A stretch of 64,000 bases of DNA, taken from contig NZ_CAOJCM010000004.1 of the NCBI RefSeq assembly GCF_948329825.1, positions 428,192 to 492,191 of the forward strand. The letters are read 5' to 3'. Below, in pieces: positions 9,066 through 18,516 of this stretch (its first letter is position 1; each line of letters starts with the position of its first letter). Made by a program: the position numbers and the translations under genes. The notes beneath the pieces are model-generated. The model did not search any database and was not told the origin of the DNA. It saw only the letters and a program-made list of their open reading frames with translations. Source of the DNA: Paenibacillus sp. JJ-100. GTDB taxonomy: Bacteria > Bacillota > Bacilli > Paenibacillales > Paenibacillaceae.

Positions 9066-9524
9066 TCATTTAGAGGCTGGCTTGACGCGAGCTACATGGG
9101 ATAAGTTACGAACGACCTGATTCAATACCTCGGATAATACAAGTCCTACGGCGATCGAACCGGATAACATCAGTGCTTTCGCTGCCATTTCGATGGCAGC
9201 ACTATAGTCGTTTTGTACAAAGCTGCGCATCGCGTTATACGCCAGTCCTCCCGGAACGAGCGGGATGATGCCTGCCACGCTGAATATAATGACTGGCGCA
9301 CGAAACATGCGGGAGAAGAGCTGGCTGATTGCACCAAGAGCTATCGTAGCGATCAGCGTTGCTGGAACGGCGTTTGTGGCATATTCGAGCACAACATAGA
9401 TAATCCAGCCAACCATACCGACAAATCCACCATGAATTAGCATACGTCTTGGAGCATTGAAGATAATCCCAAATGCTGCCGAAGCGACAAAACTGGTCAA
9501 GGCTTGTTCAATATAATGGAGCAT
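9066..9524 (-). CDS. threonine/serine exporter, ThrE C-terminal half (YjjB-type, DUF3815)
   Basis: 152-residue integral membrane protein with about four or five hydrophobic helices. IIPLVPGGLAYNAM is the family signature shared by the ThrE_2/DUF3815 half. In Corynebacterium both halves are one protein; here they are two adjacent genes, 18 bases apart on the same strand, expected to form one exporter. Residue 1 is ATG at 9524. Confidence 0.85.
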   Translation of the reverse strand: MLHYIEQALTSFVASAAFGIIFNAPRRMLIHGGFVGMVGWIIYVVLEYATNAVPATLIATIALGAISQLFSRMFRAPVIIFSVAGIIPLVPGGLAYNAMRSFVQNDYSAAIEMAAKALMLSGSIAVGLVLSEVLNQVVRNLSHVARVKPASK

Positions 9525-9542
9525 AACTTACATACCTCCGTC

Positions 9543-10430
9543 TTACAGCAAAAGTGTAATCACTACAGCAACGCCTGTGCCGATGGCAAAAGCAGTCAGG
9601 AAAGCCTCTGCACCCTTGGACAAACCGGATACAAGATGCCCTGCCATCAGGTCGCGTACTGCATTGGTAATAAGTAGTCCCGGCACAAGCGGCATGACAG
9701 AACCGATAATAATTTTATCCCGTTCAAAGCCTACACCCGCATATACCAAGAAAAAGGCAAGCATCGCGATGACAAAAGAGGCTGTAAACTCAGCGAAAAA
9801 TTTGACACGTACCCATCGGTGAAAAAGAATAACCGAAGCATACCCGATTCCGCCGCAGATCAGTGCTGGAATAAAGTCTCCCCAGCTACCGCCGAACATA
9901 ATCGTGAAGCAAGAGCTGGATAAGGCAGCAGCCCCTAGCTGGACGGCAAACGTATAACCCGAAGGTTTGCCTTCAATCTCGATCAGCAGATTGTTCGCCT
10001 CCTTAGCAGTAAGCTGCCCTTGTCCGATCCGGCGTGAAACGTCGTTGACCTCAGACACTTTATCCAGATCGGTTGTACGTTCAGAGATGCGGATCAGCTT
10101 CGCTGGTTCAACGGCGTCTACCGAGAAAAAGATGCCTGTAGGCACAACGTAACTATGAGAATGAGGGAGCCCCAGTGCTGCTGCCATTCGTTTCATGGTA
10201 TCTTCGACGCGGTAGGTTTCAGCACCACTTTGGAGCATAATTTTGCCGGCAAGCAAACAGATAGCTGCAACTTCAGATTGCTCAGATGGCTCAGTAACCA
10301 TATATTGACTATTATCGCTCATCTCCGCTTCGGGTTTAAGAGGAGAGGTTAAGTCATGATCTATGTATTTCAACCGGATCAAGCTCCGTTTCCTATAAGT
10401 TAAGGCATTATACAGAGACCATTGTATCAT
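9543..10430 (-). CDS. threonine/serine exporter, ThrE N-terminal half (YjjP-type, DUF1212)
   Basis: Up to 295 residues. The first about 100 residues of the conserved part (CLLAGKIMLQSGAETYRVEDTM) are the cytosolic ThrE_1 domain, followed by about five membrane helices including MPLVPGLLITNAVRD. It pairs with the shorter half just downstream. The start is unresolved: the frame is open from the ATG at 10430, but the conserved domain begins near residue 50 and an internal ATG at 10322 would give a normal-length protein. Neither has a well spaced ribosome site. Confidence 0.85.
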   Translation of the reverse strand: MIQWSLYNALTYRKRSLIRLKYIDHDLTSPLKPEAEMSDNSQYMVTEPSEQSEVAAICLLAGKIMLQSGAETYRVEDTMKRMAAALGLPHSHSYVVPTGIFFSVDAVEPAKLIRISERTTDLDKVSEVNDVSRRIGQGQLTAKEANNLLIEIEGKPSGYTFAVQLGAAALSSSCFTIMFGGSWGDFIPALICGGIGYASVILFHRWVRVKFFAEFTASFVIAMLAFFLVYAGVGFERDKIIIGSVMPLVPGLLITNAVRDLMAGHLVSGLSKGAEAFLTAFAIGTGVAVVITLLL

Positions 10431-10504
10431 ATTTTATACGTCGAATAGCAGTCTAGAAACATGTTGTGCGTCGAGCTATTCGATGTGGATTTTCATGCCC
10501 CTCC

Positions 10505-10551
10505 CCAAAAAAGCTTCGTTCAATCCCGATGGGGAAAGAGACGAAGCTTCC
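10505..10551 (-). terminator. Rho-independent terminator (minus strand)
   Basis: Read on the minus strand, GAAGCTTCGT pairs with ACGAAGCTT and is followed by TTTTTT. It ends the small gene at 10556-10861. Confidence 0.85.
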
Positions 10552-10555
10552 TGGT

Positions 10556-10861
10556 CTACATCAACAGAGTGATGACGAGCAATTCATACAGTACCAACGG
10601 CAGAATCGTCGGGCCAAACAAGGCACGCGGTTCGGGATAACCATGCATCGGCGTCACCTGGAGGTATAGAATTCCGCGGTCCGCACTAATAATGACACCT
10701 TCCCATACTTGACCGTCAATGTTCTGAACTTGTACTTTTTTGCCAACATGCTGACGAACCGTATGATGCAGCATATTCCGCACACTTTGCACGGATTGCA
10801 CCATCGGTTGATTGGCCTGATACACAACACGAGCGGATGGTGTAGATGTTGATTCAGACAT
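10556..10861 (-). CDS. small conserved-looking protein of unknown function
   Basis: 101 residues, start ATG 10861 after AGGAAGGG. The middle (KKVQVQNIDGQVWEGVIISADRG) has the alternating pattern of a small beta-barrel, like LSM- or YlxR-sized folds. The C-terminal half is hydrophobic and ends in a possible membrane-touching helix (TILPLVLYELLVITLL). It has its own terminator. I do not recognise the family; the barrel idea is inference. Confidence 0.65.
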   Translation of the reverse strand: MSESTSTPSARVVYQANQPMVQSVQSVRNMLHHTVRQHVGKKVQVQNIDGQVWEGVIISADRGILYLQVTPMHGYPEPRALFGPTILPLVLYELLVITLLM

Positions 10862-10977
10862 GATGCACAACCCTTCCTCGAAATAAAATCCTTCTTCCTT
10901 CAAGGTATGCATCTGCCTACAAAAGGTGATTACGCGTAAAGTTTGTTGAGTGCTCTACAGCCTGTGAGTCATATCTC

Positions 10978-12315
10978 TTAAGGATGTACAGGGATTTCAA
11001 GTGAAAAGGGGGAGTGTGTCTTGGACGGATAAGTAGCAATTTGCATCTGAAGATCCCCCTGCAATTTTGCACCTTTTTCAATGGTAATAGACACCGTGGT
11101 ATGATTTTGATCTTTCCCGTGTCCCGAACTCCAGCTTGCGCCTGGAGTTTCATAAGATTGACCTGTGCTATCTTTTACCTTGCTGAAACTGAAAACAAAA
11201 CTATTTTCCATGCTGTCAGGAACAGAGAAATCAACAATCAGATCTTTGCCTTCCACCTTACTGCCCAGCATCCGAAGTCCGGAAGGGCCGCCCGTAATCT
11301 CATGAGTATTCAAGTTCAGACTGAATTCCAGTTCTTTTTTATCCAGTCCTGAGAACCCTGAACCTTGCAACGTCAGCTTTTTAGGCTTGGAAAAATACAT
11401 ACTTTCAAAATAGATAGAACGCGTATCTTCGCCAATTGAGGTGTTAGTTTTCCAGGCGCGTCCTTGTTCATCCACTAGCTGCAAATCACTGAGACCAAAG
11501 ATTTTTTTGGTGTTGTTCGGATCAAGCTGCACGTCAAGTACCAAGCGGGTTGGATACATGGTGGCCTGTTTCACCTGGATATGTTGTCCTTCAATGATCA
11601 ACGTTTGGTTGACGGGTATCACTTTCATCATGCCTTTGGTTAGATTTTTATCGACAGGCATCGTTACTTTCCACACCCCTGGATTGTTTTGGTTTCGGGA
11701 TGTGAATACCACCGTTAACACATCTGGAGGAGAGGATTCATTGGTAAAGAAGACATCAATTAAGTTTTCATGGACTTGATCTTCTCCATCAGCGTGAGGT
11801 GCAGAATAGCTTAAGCCAACGGGAAGATGCTTCCCATTACCATCAAGCAAATCAACGTCATAGTTAAATTGCTCTGTATCTTTCATGCCTTTCATCTTAT
11901 AAAAGATAACCATGCGTGAGTCGTCTGTTATAATGCCTTCCACGGTTACAGAACCCCCGTCCTGTTCGTCGGTAATCCCAACTTTTTGCAAAAGGGACTG
12001 ATCAATTGCCATCATCAATCCCTTGTCTTGGCGAATCAGATCAACGACTCCTTCCATGCCAGGCAGTTGCTCGACAAAAGACGCAAACGCAGGGGATACC
12101 CGAATACAGCCAGTGAACAATAAAATCAGGGCAACTGCAGAGATGGAACTAGTCAGCCAGCGTAATTTTGTTTTTCGCTGACGAGAAGCTTGGCGAATCC
12201 CGGTCTTCACCGCCTGTGAAGCTGCCATATCCGGTATGGGCATGGTGTCATATTCGGTCTTACGAGCTTGAAGACGTTCCTCCAAAGCATCAAACGGGTT
12301 GAGTTCGTTGGTCAT
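10978..12315 (-). CDS. DUF4179 membrane anti-sigma-type protein
   Basis: 445 residues. The first about 50 are cytosolic (MTNELNPFDALEERLQARKT), then one membrane helix (about 50-72) and a long external part with DUF4179 features (SFVEQLPGMEGVVDLI, then beta-rich repeats). It overlaps the ECF sigma gene by four bases (ATGA), the classic sigma/anti-sigma arrangement. It presumably holds the sigma factor at the membrane and releases it on an envelope signal. The signal is unknown. Confidence 0.82.
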   Translation of the reverse strand: MTNELNPFDALEERLQARKTEYDTMPIPDMAASQAVKTGIRQASRQRKTKLRWLTSSISAVALILLFTGCIRVSPAFASFVEQLPGMEGVVDLIRQDKGLMMAIDQSLLQKVGITDEQDGGSVTVEGIITDDSRMVIFYKMKGMKDTEQFNYDVDLLDGNGKHLPVGLSYSAPHADGEDQVHENLIDVFFTNESSPPDVLTVVFTSRNQNNPGVWKVTMPVDKNLTKGMMKVIPVNQTLIIEGQHIQVKQATMYPTRLVLDVQLDPNNTKKIFGLSDLQLVDEQGRAWKTNTSIGEDTRSIYFESMYFSKPKKLTLQGSGFSGLDKKELEFSLNLNTHEITGGPSGLRMLGSKVEGKDLIVDFSVPDSMENSFVFSFSKVKDSTGQSYETPGASWSSGHGKDQNHTTVSITIEKGAKLQGDLQMQIATYPSKTHSPFSLEIPVHP

Positions 12316-12827
12316 AATAAGTGCTCTCCTTTCGGTTCAAGTCGATTCCGAAGCTTGCCAAGAGCGCGGTGCAGTCTTGATTTTACCGTGCCTGCCGGGA
12401 TTTCGAGAATGTCAGCGACCTCAGTCAGTGAGAAACCTTCGAAATAGCTCAGGATAATAATTTGTTTGTATTCCGGTTCAAGTGTAGCGACTGCGGCTGC
12501 CAGATCCGGATCCTCAGGGTGATCCCAACGTCCGGATTCCTGAATTTCGGTGACGGGGCTGAATCGGATTTTGCGTTTTCGTTCATCTGCACAGTAATTC
12601 AGAAGAATGCGAATTAGCCACGTACTGAAATAGGAGGGTTCTTTCAATTTTTTGATTTTGCGGAATGCGCGGTAGGTTGCTTCCTGTATCGCTTCCAGTG
12701 CATCGCCTTCGTTATGCAGATAGGCATAAGCGATTCGGTACAGACGGCTCTGATTCATTTCCATTAAGGCTGTAAAAGCAGCAGCATCCCCCTTTTGTGC
12801 AGCTCGCGTAAGTTCGGTAGGGGTCAC
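12312..12827 (-). CDS. ECF-type RNA polymerase sigma factor
   Basis: 171 residues. Region 2 is RLYRIAYAYLHNEGDALEAIQEATYRAF-like, and region 4 contains SYFEGFSLTEVADILEIPAGTVKSRL, the helix-turn-helix for the -35. The start is GTG 12827 with AAAGGAGGAG upstream. It is co-transcribed with the DUF4179 protein. A promoter upstream has an ECF look, so it probably controls itself. Confidence 0.9.
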   Translation of the reverse strand: MTPTELTRAAQKGDAAAFTALMEMNQSRLYRIAYAYLHNEGDALEAIQEATYRAFRKIKKLKEPSYFSTWLIRILLNYCADERKRKIRFSPVTEIQESGRWDHPEDPDLAAAVATLEPEYKQIIILSYFEGFSLTEVADILEIPAGTVKSRLHRALGKLRNRLEPKGEHLL

Positions 12828-12857
12828 AAGGCTCCTCCTTTGTAGATATGGTTTCGT

Positions 12858-12888
12858 ATTAGACAGAGAAAGCCGCCGAACGGTTCTC
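12858..12888 (-). promoter_or_regulatory. candidate self-regulated ECF promoter
   Basis: On the minus strand GAACC (complement of 12882-12886) lies 16 bases before TGTCT (complement of 12861-12865). This is close to the AACC / CGTC-like pattern of many ECF promoters. The gene it precedes is the sigma factor itself. Inferred from pattern only. Confidence 0.45.
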
Positions 12889-12949
12889 GTTTTGTGAAAA
12901 AAATGATATTGCTCATATCGATCTGTTCACCGAATGTGAAGAGATAACA

Positions 12950-13012
12950 AATAACCGTCAGCCTTCCCAGGGGCATGATCTGCGCCAAGGAGAGACGGAC
13001 GGTTATGAATAT
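12950..13012 (-). terminator. possible hairpin after the ankyrin gene
   Basis: ATAACCGTC and GACGGTTAT are exact inverted repeats about 45 bases apart just past the stop of the ankyrin gene, with a short T-rich tail. The loop is large, so this is a weak terminator call. Confidence 0.35.
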
Positions 13013-13014
13013 GT

Positions 13015-13551
13015 CTAGGATATCGGCGGGGCGACTTGCTGTAGAAGAGCCGCCACAGAGGAATTGCCGCGTTGCTGCGCAATTTGTAGTGCGGTTGCGC
13101 CTGCAGCATCTTGTGCTGAGACATCAGCACCATGTTCAAGTAACAACTCAATGATCGCTGTCTGATCCGTATGAAAGGCCGCAGTGTGTAGTGCATGTTG
13201 TCCGTCACTGTCTGGAATGCTTGTGGATGTGCCATGTTCTAGCAATTGTCGGATGACTTGCAATGAGCGCTCTCCAGCGAGTGCGGCGTGCAGGGCTGTG
13301 TTGCTGGGAATGAACGAAATCCGTGAATGGGAGACCGCATTGACATCAGCGCCATGTTCGAGCAGTAATTGTACACTTCCGGCTTGCCCATAATGGGCTG
13401 CATACCCCAGAGCGGTTAAACCGTCCTTATTTTCGATATTCGCTAGTTCTGGACGTTCTTGAAGGAGAGACTTCAGTTTGTTGATCTCTCCATGCTCTGC
13501 TGCTTGAAACAGTTGCTCTACCATTGCTGTATCCGATTGTTCCTCTTTCAT
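13015..13551 (-). CDS. ankyrin-repeat protein
   Basis: 178 residues, start ATG 13551 after GAGGAGG. About four ankyrin repeats are visible: DGLTALGYAAHYGQAGSVQLLLEHGADVN, then NTALHAALAG..., DGQHALHTAAFHTDQ... and GATALQIAQQRGN. It is a protein-binding module with no enzymatic domain. It is a single gene; partner unknown. Confidence 0.88.
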   Translation of the reverse strand: MKEEQSDTAMVEQLFQAAEHGEINKLKSLLQERPELANIENKDGLTALGYAAHYGQAGSVQLLLEHGADVNAVSHSRISFIPSNTALHAALAGERSLQVIRQLLEHGTSTSIPDSDGQHALHTAAFHTDQTAIIELLLEHGADVSAQDAAGATALQIAQQRGNSSVAALLQQVAPPIS

Positions 13552-13610
13552 CGGTAAAACCTCCTCTTCGCTACCCTATGAATGAGATATGACTGCTTAT
13601 TATTGAGTTA

Positions 13611-14726
13611 TTAATCCTGTACATAACGTCGCTTCGCTGCTTCTAATGCCGGAATGGCGAAGCTGGCAAGTGGAGCAGGTAGATCATTAAGCGGAAACCA
13701 TCCGATCTTGCCGATGGCTCCGCCTTCTTCCAGATTTCGTGCCACCCCGCTAATCACTTTGGTGGAGTATAACATCGAAATCCAGTGCTCCTGCTGTTCC
13801 GGGTGAATGGTCTCCGCCGTACAGAGAAGACAGCCAATAGCGATATCGAGATCAACCTCTTCTTTAATCTCACGAATAACGGCTGATTCTAGTGTCTCAT
13901 AGGCATCTACTTTCCCCCCTGGAATACTCCAGGTATGCTGCTCTGGTGCACGATTGCGCCAGGTGAGCAATACTTCATTACGTTCGTTAAGGATTACCGC
14001 ACCGACGCCAATTCGGGGGAAGACCTCGACATTTCGAGTGCCACTGTTAGATTCCGTTGAGCTAACTAAGCATACAGAAGCAGTATCCGATGCAGAACTA
14101 TGGTCCGTGCAACAATGGGCGTCTTGATGGGGCTTAGTTTCAGTTGAAGAAGCACCCGACGGCAGGAAGGAGACCGGATATCCGGTTTGGCTTGACCACT
14201 CCGCGGCCAGAATACTCATCGAGATCAGATCATATTGTGTACCGTCGCGCATGACGGCAGCGCGATGCCGGCCTTCCTCGCGGAATCCAGCTTTCAGGTA
14301 TGCTTTTCTAGCTACTTCGTTGTATTCAATGACGTCCAAAGCGATTCGATTCAGATTTAATTCATGGAAGGCGTATCTCAGAATGAGAGCAAGTGCATCA
14401 CTGCCGTAACCTTTGCCACGATTACGTTCTTCACCAATGCCGATGGCGAGTTGTGCAGAGCGGTTATTCCATTCAATCCGGTAGATCGCGACGAATCCGA
14501 GGAAGCGATTGTCTTCCAAAGTGCGCAGCGAAAATTCAAAATCCTGACCATTGCGGACGGAAGAGGCACCTGTTTCATCTGAAGTTTGCGGAACGGCAAT
14601 ATCCGTATCCAGGTTACGCAAATACTCATACTTCTCCGTGAAGTGTGCAATTTGCATGCGATCTTCAGGGCACGGCGCCGTGAGTCTGACCTTGGAGCCT
14701 TGAAAAGCGTTATATTGTGGAGCCAT
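13611..14726 (-). CDS. fusion protein: GNAT acetyltransferase + Nudix hydrolase
   Basis: 371 residues in two enzymes. Residues 1-175 are a RimJ/RimL-like GNAT with the acetyl-CoA loop ERNRGKGYGSDAL at 100-112. Residues 176-235 are a Ser/Thr/Cys/His-rich linker of low conservation. Residues 236-371 are a Nudix domain with the box at 270-292, where the usual Gly before the last hydrophobic residue is Asp (EEVDL). Start ATG 14726 behind AAAGAGGTG. The two activities on one chain may be a simple gene joining; the substrate is not known. Confidence 0.85.
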   Translation of the reverse strand: MAPQYNAFQGSKVRLTAPCPEDRMQIAHFTEKYEYLRNLDTDIAVPQTSDETGASSVRNGQDFEFSLRTLEDNRFLGFVAIYRIEWNNRSAQLAIGIGEERNRGKGYGSDALALILRYAFHELNLNRIALDVIEYNEVARKAYLKAGFREEGRHRAAVMRDGTQYDLISMSILAAEWSSQTGYPVSFLPSGASSTETKPHQDAHCCTDHSSASDTASVCLVSSTESNSGTRNVEVFPRIGVGAVILNERNEVLLTWRNRAPEQHTWSIPGGKVDAYETLESAVIREIKEEVDLDIAIGCLLCTAETIHPEQQEHWISMLYSTKVISGVARNLEEGGAIGKIGWFPLNDLPAPLASFAIPALEAAKRRYVQD

Positions 14727-14902
14727 GTTGCACCTCTTTTGGATGGAATATCTTTCTTCATAATACCATTATACTACAGGGCCACAGAATACCGAACCTA
14801 CGGGGTAGATCAGCACATGCTCCTAAAAAAGAGAAAACTAGGACAGAAGAGAAAGCTGGTACAGAAGAGGAAACACGGACAGTTGCAGTGGAGTTTCCAT
14901 AC

Positions 14903-14929
14903 GAAAAAAAACAGCCACGAGGGCTGTTT
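14903..14929 (-). terminator. Rho-independent terminator of flgB-like gene
   Basis: Minus strand ACAGCC-CTCGT-GGCTGT followed by seven T. Tight and convincing. Confidence 0.9.
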
Positions 14930-14948
14930 ATCCATTATTCAGATTATT

Positions 14949-15359
14949 TTATTTCAGGTCATTCAATAAATTTTTCATCTTTTTGTAATGTCCGCTAACG
15001 CGATCAGCCATGTAGTTGTACAGAAGCTGATTCTCAGAAAGCAGAGCCATTTCACGGTCAATATCCACATTATTGTTGTTATTGTTCATAGCCGTTTCAT
15101 TATTCTGTATCACACGGTAATGTACAATAGAGTCATTTGGACTACCGACTGGAAAATGTTTCTCATGCGTCCGGCGCATTCTGAGCTGCCCATTTTTACC
15201 GTTCTCGACGATCCGTCTGAGCTCATCCTCAAACTCGACCGTTGTCTTTTTATAATTGGGCGTGTCTGCATTGGCGATGTTGTTGGTAATGGCCTGATGC
15301 CGCGCATTAAGAGCTTGCAAAAGGGATTCATTCCGTCTGGAAGTATTGGTTTCGATCAT
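14949..15359 (-). CDS. flgB: FlgB-like flagellar basal-body rod protein, orphan copy
   Basis: 136 residues, start ATG 15359 after GAAGGAGGA. The N-terminus has the rod-protein motif ALNARHQAITNNIANADTPNYKK, and the C-terminus ends LLYNYMADRVSGHYKKMKNLLNDL, both as in FlgB, with a Asn-run (about 88-94) in the middle. FlgB normally heads a large flagellar operon with flgC and fliE; here none is present and the gene has its own terminator and a sigma-A-type promoter. It may be a second copy. Confidence 0.88.
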   Translation of the reverse strand: MIETNTSRRNESLLQALNARHQAITNNIANADTPNYKKTTVEFEDELRRIVENGKNGQLRMRRTHEKHFPVGSPNDSIVHYRVIQNNETAMNNNNNNVDIDREMALLSENQLLYNYMADRVSGHYKKMKNLLNDLK

Positions 15360-15400
15360 GCTCAGATCCTCCTTCACCGCAACCGAATGCAGTTCCCTCT

Positions 15401-15430
15401 ATTTTAAGAAATCCGTCTGCACACTGTCAA
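15401..15430 (-). promoter_or_regulatory. sigma-A-type promoter of the orphan flgB
   Basis: Minus strand TTGACA (complement of 15425-15430), 18-base spacer, TAAAAT (complement of 15401-15406), about 40 bases before the start codon. No sigma-D motif was seen, so it would not follow the usual motility control. Confidence 0.65.
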
Positions 15431-15592
15431 GATATCTAGCCCAAAGAATCGACGGTTATCTCCAAAAATCTACAATGTTTATTCAAAAACATAGCAAAAA
15501 AGACAAGTATATGGTTAATCTGACTTCTGTTCAGGAAGCCAGCAACCATAGAGACTTATCTTTGTCATCGTTTATATTCACTTCAATGTACC

Positions 15593-16408
15593 TTAAGAAG
15601 AGCGGTTAATATTTTTACCATAATAGATCTCGTCCATTTCGAGCTTCAGCCACTCAGTGATTTCCTGTTGTTCGGCTTTGCTGAGTTTGTCTTTCGTGTA
15701 CCCGAATAGATAATTATCCAGATCAAACTCCTTCAGCTTACATTTGGTGTGGAAAATGTTCTCCTGATAGACGTTCACATCAATCATATCAAAGCCGCTT
15801 TTGATCTCGTCTGGAATATAATTCTGGATCGAACTGATTTCATGATCAATGAACAGTTTGCGCCCGCTCGTATCCCGCGTAAAGCCACGTACGCGATAAT
15901 CCATAATCATAATGTCTGTATCGAACGAATGAATCAAATAATTCAGTGCTTTCAATGGTGAGATCTCACCACAGGTGGACACATCAATATCTGCACGGAA
16001 AGTGCTGATTCCTTCGCTAGGGTGAAATTCAGGATAGGTGTGTACGGTGATGTGGCTTTTATCCAGTTGCATCACGACGTTATCGGGCAGAGGACCAGGT
16101 GATTCGTCGAAGGATTCTTCGGGAATTTCCACGATGGGACCTTCTGAGACTAGCATCGTTACGCTGGCACCTTGCGGCACGTAATCTTGTTGCGCTACAT
16201 TCAGGACGTGTGCACCGATGATGTCCGATACATTTTTCAAAATATGAGTCAGCCGATCTGCGTTGTATTGTTCATCAATATATTCAATGTAAGCTTCACG
16301 TTCTTCTTTGGTCTTGGTGTAACAGATATCGTACATATTGAAACTGAGCGACTTGGTAAGGTTATTGAATCCGTGCAGCTGAATACGCTGCTCTGGCGTT
16401 AAAGTCAT
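15593..16408 (-). CDS. speD: S-adenosylmethionine decarboxylase proenzyme, E. coli type
   Basis: 271 residues. It makes decarboxylated SAM for spermidine synthesis. The self-cleavage site is [11 protein letters not shown] with Ser118, which becomes the pyruvoyl group. Length and sequence fit the long class (E. coli SpeD 264 residues), not the short Bacillus form. Start ATG 16408 follows AAAGGGG; the frame is open further upstream but that part has no ribosome site. No spermidine synthase gene is nearby. Confidence 0.93.
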   Translation of the reverse strand: MTLTPEQRIQLHGFNNLTKSLSFNMYDICYTKTKEEREAYIEYIDEQYNADRLTHILKNVSDIIGAHVLNVAQQDYVPQGASVTMLVSEGPIVEIPEESFDESPGPLPDNVVMQLDKSHITVHTYPEFHPSEGISTFRADIDVSTCGEISPLKALNYLIHSFDTDIMIMDYRVRGFTRDTSGRKLFIDHEISSIQNYIPDEIKSGFDMIDVNVYQENIFHTKCKLKEFDLDNYLFGYTKDKLSKAEQQEITEWLKLEMDEIYYGKNINRSS

Positions 16409-16531
16409 ATTGCCGTTCCCCTTTGTCCCATACGACATAAAAATCGCAGTTTTAATACTACTTATACCCAACCTTGCCCGAAAAAAAACATAGGTGTACG
16501 CAATCTACGGTCAAGATGAATCTACTATCGA

Positions 16532-17110
16532 TCAGAAGGATACATCCTCGTCATAAGAAAAATCATTCATGCGCTCATCCTCTGCGATGGATTGAATATC
16601 CTCTGAGGTTACGATGATAATCGGGTAGTGCTCGTTCTGCTGTTTTTTGACTGCTTTTTCTTTCACAAAACGCGGACTGCCTTCTCCGGCATCTTCATCA
16701 TAGACAAGTAATAATCCATCACTTTTACGAAGCAACAGATCGTCCCGTGCGGTGAACTGCCATGGCCCGATATATGGCTGTTTGCTGATTGCTCCGTAAT
16801 AGTCCACCCCGGATAGGATGGCGCGATAGTATTCCTGCTTGTCTTCCTTCCATTGCTCCTCCGGATTCTGGAATGCAGTAATGATCGACAGCTTCAGATG
16901 CGGATAAGTCTGTTTTAGCTCCAGCACAACCTCACAGGCCCACAGGTCAACGCCGTATTGACCGGGGGTAAGCACCCATTCCAGCCCATCTTCTACAAGA
17001 GGAGTAAGGCGGGAGGCAATTGCTTTTTTAATGTAGGGAATGCCTTCATGCTTTTGTCCAAAAATCTGCAGTTCGTGAGCACGGTACCCGGTAATGAACA
17101 GGTTTTGCAA
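16532..17110 (-). CDS. YpsA-like SLOG-domain protein (DUF1273)
   Basis: 192 residues if started at the TTG at 17110, which sits eight bases after AAAGGAGG; the frame extends to an ATG at 17143 but that lies before the ribosome site. Family signs: NLFITGYRAHELQIFG at the N-terminus and VLTPGQYGVDLWACEV, a nucleotide-binding SLOG pattern, and LLVYDEDAGEGSPRF. B. subtilis YpsA affects cell division, but its chemistry is not settled. Confidence 0.88.
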   Translation of the reverse strand: MQNLFITGYRAHELQIFGQKHEGIPYIKKAIASRLTPLVEDGLEWVLTPGQYGVDLWACEVVLELKQTYPHLKLSIITAFQNPEEQWKEDKQEYYRAILSGVDYYGAISKQPYIGPWQFTARDDLLLRKSDGLLLVYDEDAGEGSPRFVKEKAVKKQQNEHYPIIIVTSEDIQSIAEDERMNDFSYDEDVSF

Positions 17111-17192
17111 ACGTGATGACCTCCTTTCAGGCGGGTAGGGCACTAGGGGGGAAACTTAGTTTCCGCTTTGGCTTCGTCTTCGTATGATCACG

Positions 17193-18326
17193 TTATTGTA
17201 CAGGCGTGCTGTCTCCACGGAACGGATATAGGAAGGGCTTCGGAATATCCGTCTCGAATGTCATCAGCTTACCTGTCGTGGGATGAATAAATGAAAGTAC
17301 GCGTGCATGCAGTCCCAGACGTCCAAGATCTCTCGTGCGTGCACCGTATTTGCGATCTCCCGCGATCGGATGTCCCAGATCTTCCATATGAACACGAATC
17401 TGATTTTTGCGACCTGTCTCCAGACGCACTTCCAGCAATGAGAACTCACGGTTTGCTTTCAGGCGCTTGTAATGGGTAACAGCATGTTGTCCATCGTTCG
17501 GACGGGAGCTGGAGTACATTTTGAGCGTTTTGGTTTCTTTGAGCCAAGAGGAGATCGTACCTTCTTCTTGAGCGACAGCTCCTTCAACCAGTGCGATATA
17601 GACACGATCTCGTACGTTTTCTTTCCAGTGGTTTTGTAACTGCTGCTGTACTTCTTCACTTTTGGCAAACATCATCACACCTGATGTATCCCGGTCCAGG
17701 CGATGTACGACGAATATCCGATTTAGCGGATTCGTACGACGGACATGTGCCATCAGTTGACGGTAAGCGGTCAGGTCATCACTTTTGTCAGCCGCGATGG
17801 AGAGTAGCCCCGCTTCTTTGCGAATGACGATAATGTCATCGTCCTCATGCAAAATGTTGATGCCTGTGAGAGAAGGAGCGGCGACCGCACCTTCTTTGCT
17901 AATGGATATGATCTGGCCAGGTTTCAGCGGCTCGTTAAACTTGGTCACGACTTTCTCATCAATTGATACTTGCCCACGTCCCAAAATTGATTTCACAGCA
18001 TTTCGACCTGACTTCACATGTTTCAGCAGAAAATTCAGCAATTCGTCCGGTTCCGTGACATTGTACTGACGGGGCGGTTCGGACTTGCGGTAATGGCCTT
18101 GACCCGGGCGTTTCGTCGCAGATGATTTGGCTGCCACTTTGCCATCTATTCTTGCAGAGGTCATAGACACATCGGATGCTGAGGCATTCTGAGCACCATC
18201 GCGCGCGCGAGGGGACTTGGCTTCGGATGAGGAAGCATGTGGGCGGCCAGAACGTGGCTTGGAAGAACCCCCGTATGATTTACCTTTGGCAGATGACCGA
18301 CCTTTTGAGCCTTTTCGTTTATTCAT
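17193..18326 (-). CDS. RluA-family 23S rRNA/tRNA pseudouridine synthase
   Basis: 377 residues. Residues 1-85 are a Lys/Ser/Arg-rich, probably disordered tail. An S4-like RNA-binding part follows (LLNFLLKHVKSGRNAVKSILGRG). The catalytic domain holds HRLDRDTSGVMMFAK with the nucleophile Asp in the HRLDxxTSG motif, and RLETGRKNQIRVHM. Start ATG 18326 after AGAAGGAG. The basic tail is longer than usual in this family. Confidence 0.92.
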   Translation of the reverse strand: MNKRKGSKGRSSAKGKSYGGSSKPRSGRPHASSSEAKSPRARDGAQNASASDVSMTSARIDGKVAAKSSATKRPGQGHYRKSEPPRQYNVTEPDELLNFLLKHVKSGRNAVKSILGRGQVSIDEKVVTKFNEPLKPGQIISISKEGAVAAPSLTGINILHEDDDIIVIRKEAGLLSIAADKSDDLTAYRQLMAHVRRTNPLNRIFVVHRLDRDTSGVMMFAKSEEVQQQLQNHWKENVRDRVYIALVEGAVAQEEGTISSWLKETKTLKMYSSSRPNDGQHAVTHYKRLKANREFSLLEVRLETGRKNQIRVHMEDLGHPIAGDRKYGARTRDLGRLGLHARVLSFIHPTTGKLMTFETDIPKPFLYPFRGDSTPVQ

Positions 18327-18516
18327 GAATACATATCTCCTTCTGAACAGCCTGTACCCTTTATGTGCATACGATCCGTTCGTTTCGTTATGCAGTTCAA
18401 TATACCATTAACCGCATTGAATTAAAAATAGGTTCATCAAATCTGTTAACCATCCAATCGGAAGAGTTATCAGATTCATAGGATATGTTATCCCATAGCA
18501 TTGGAGGTGTTACTTC

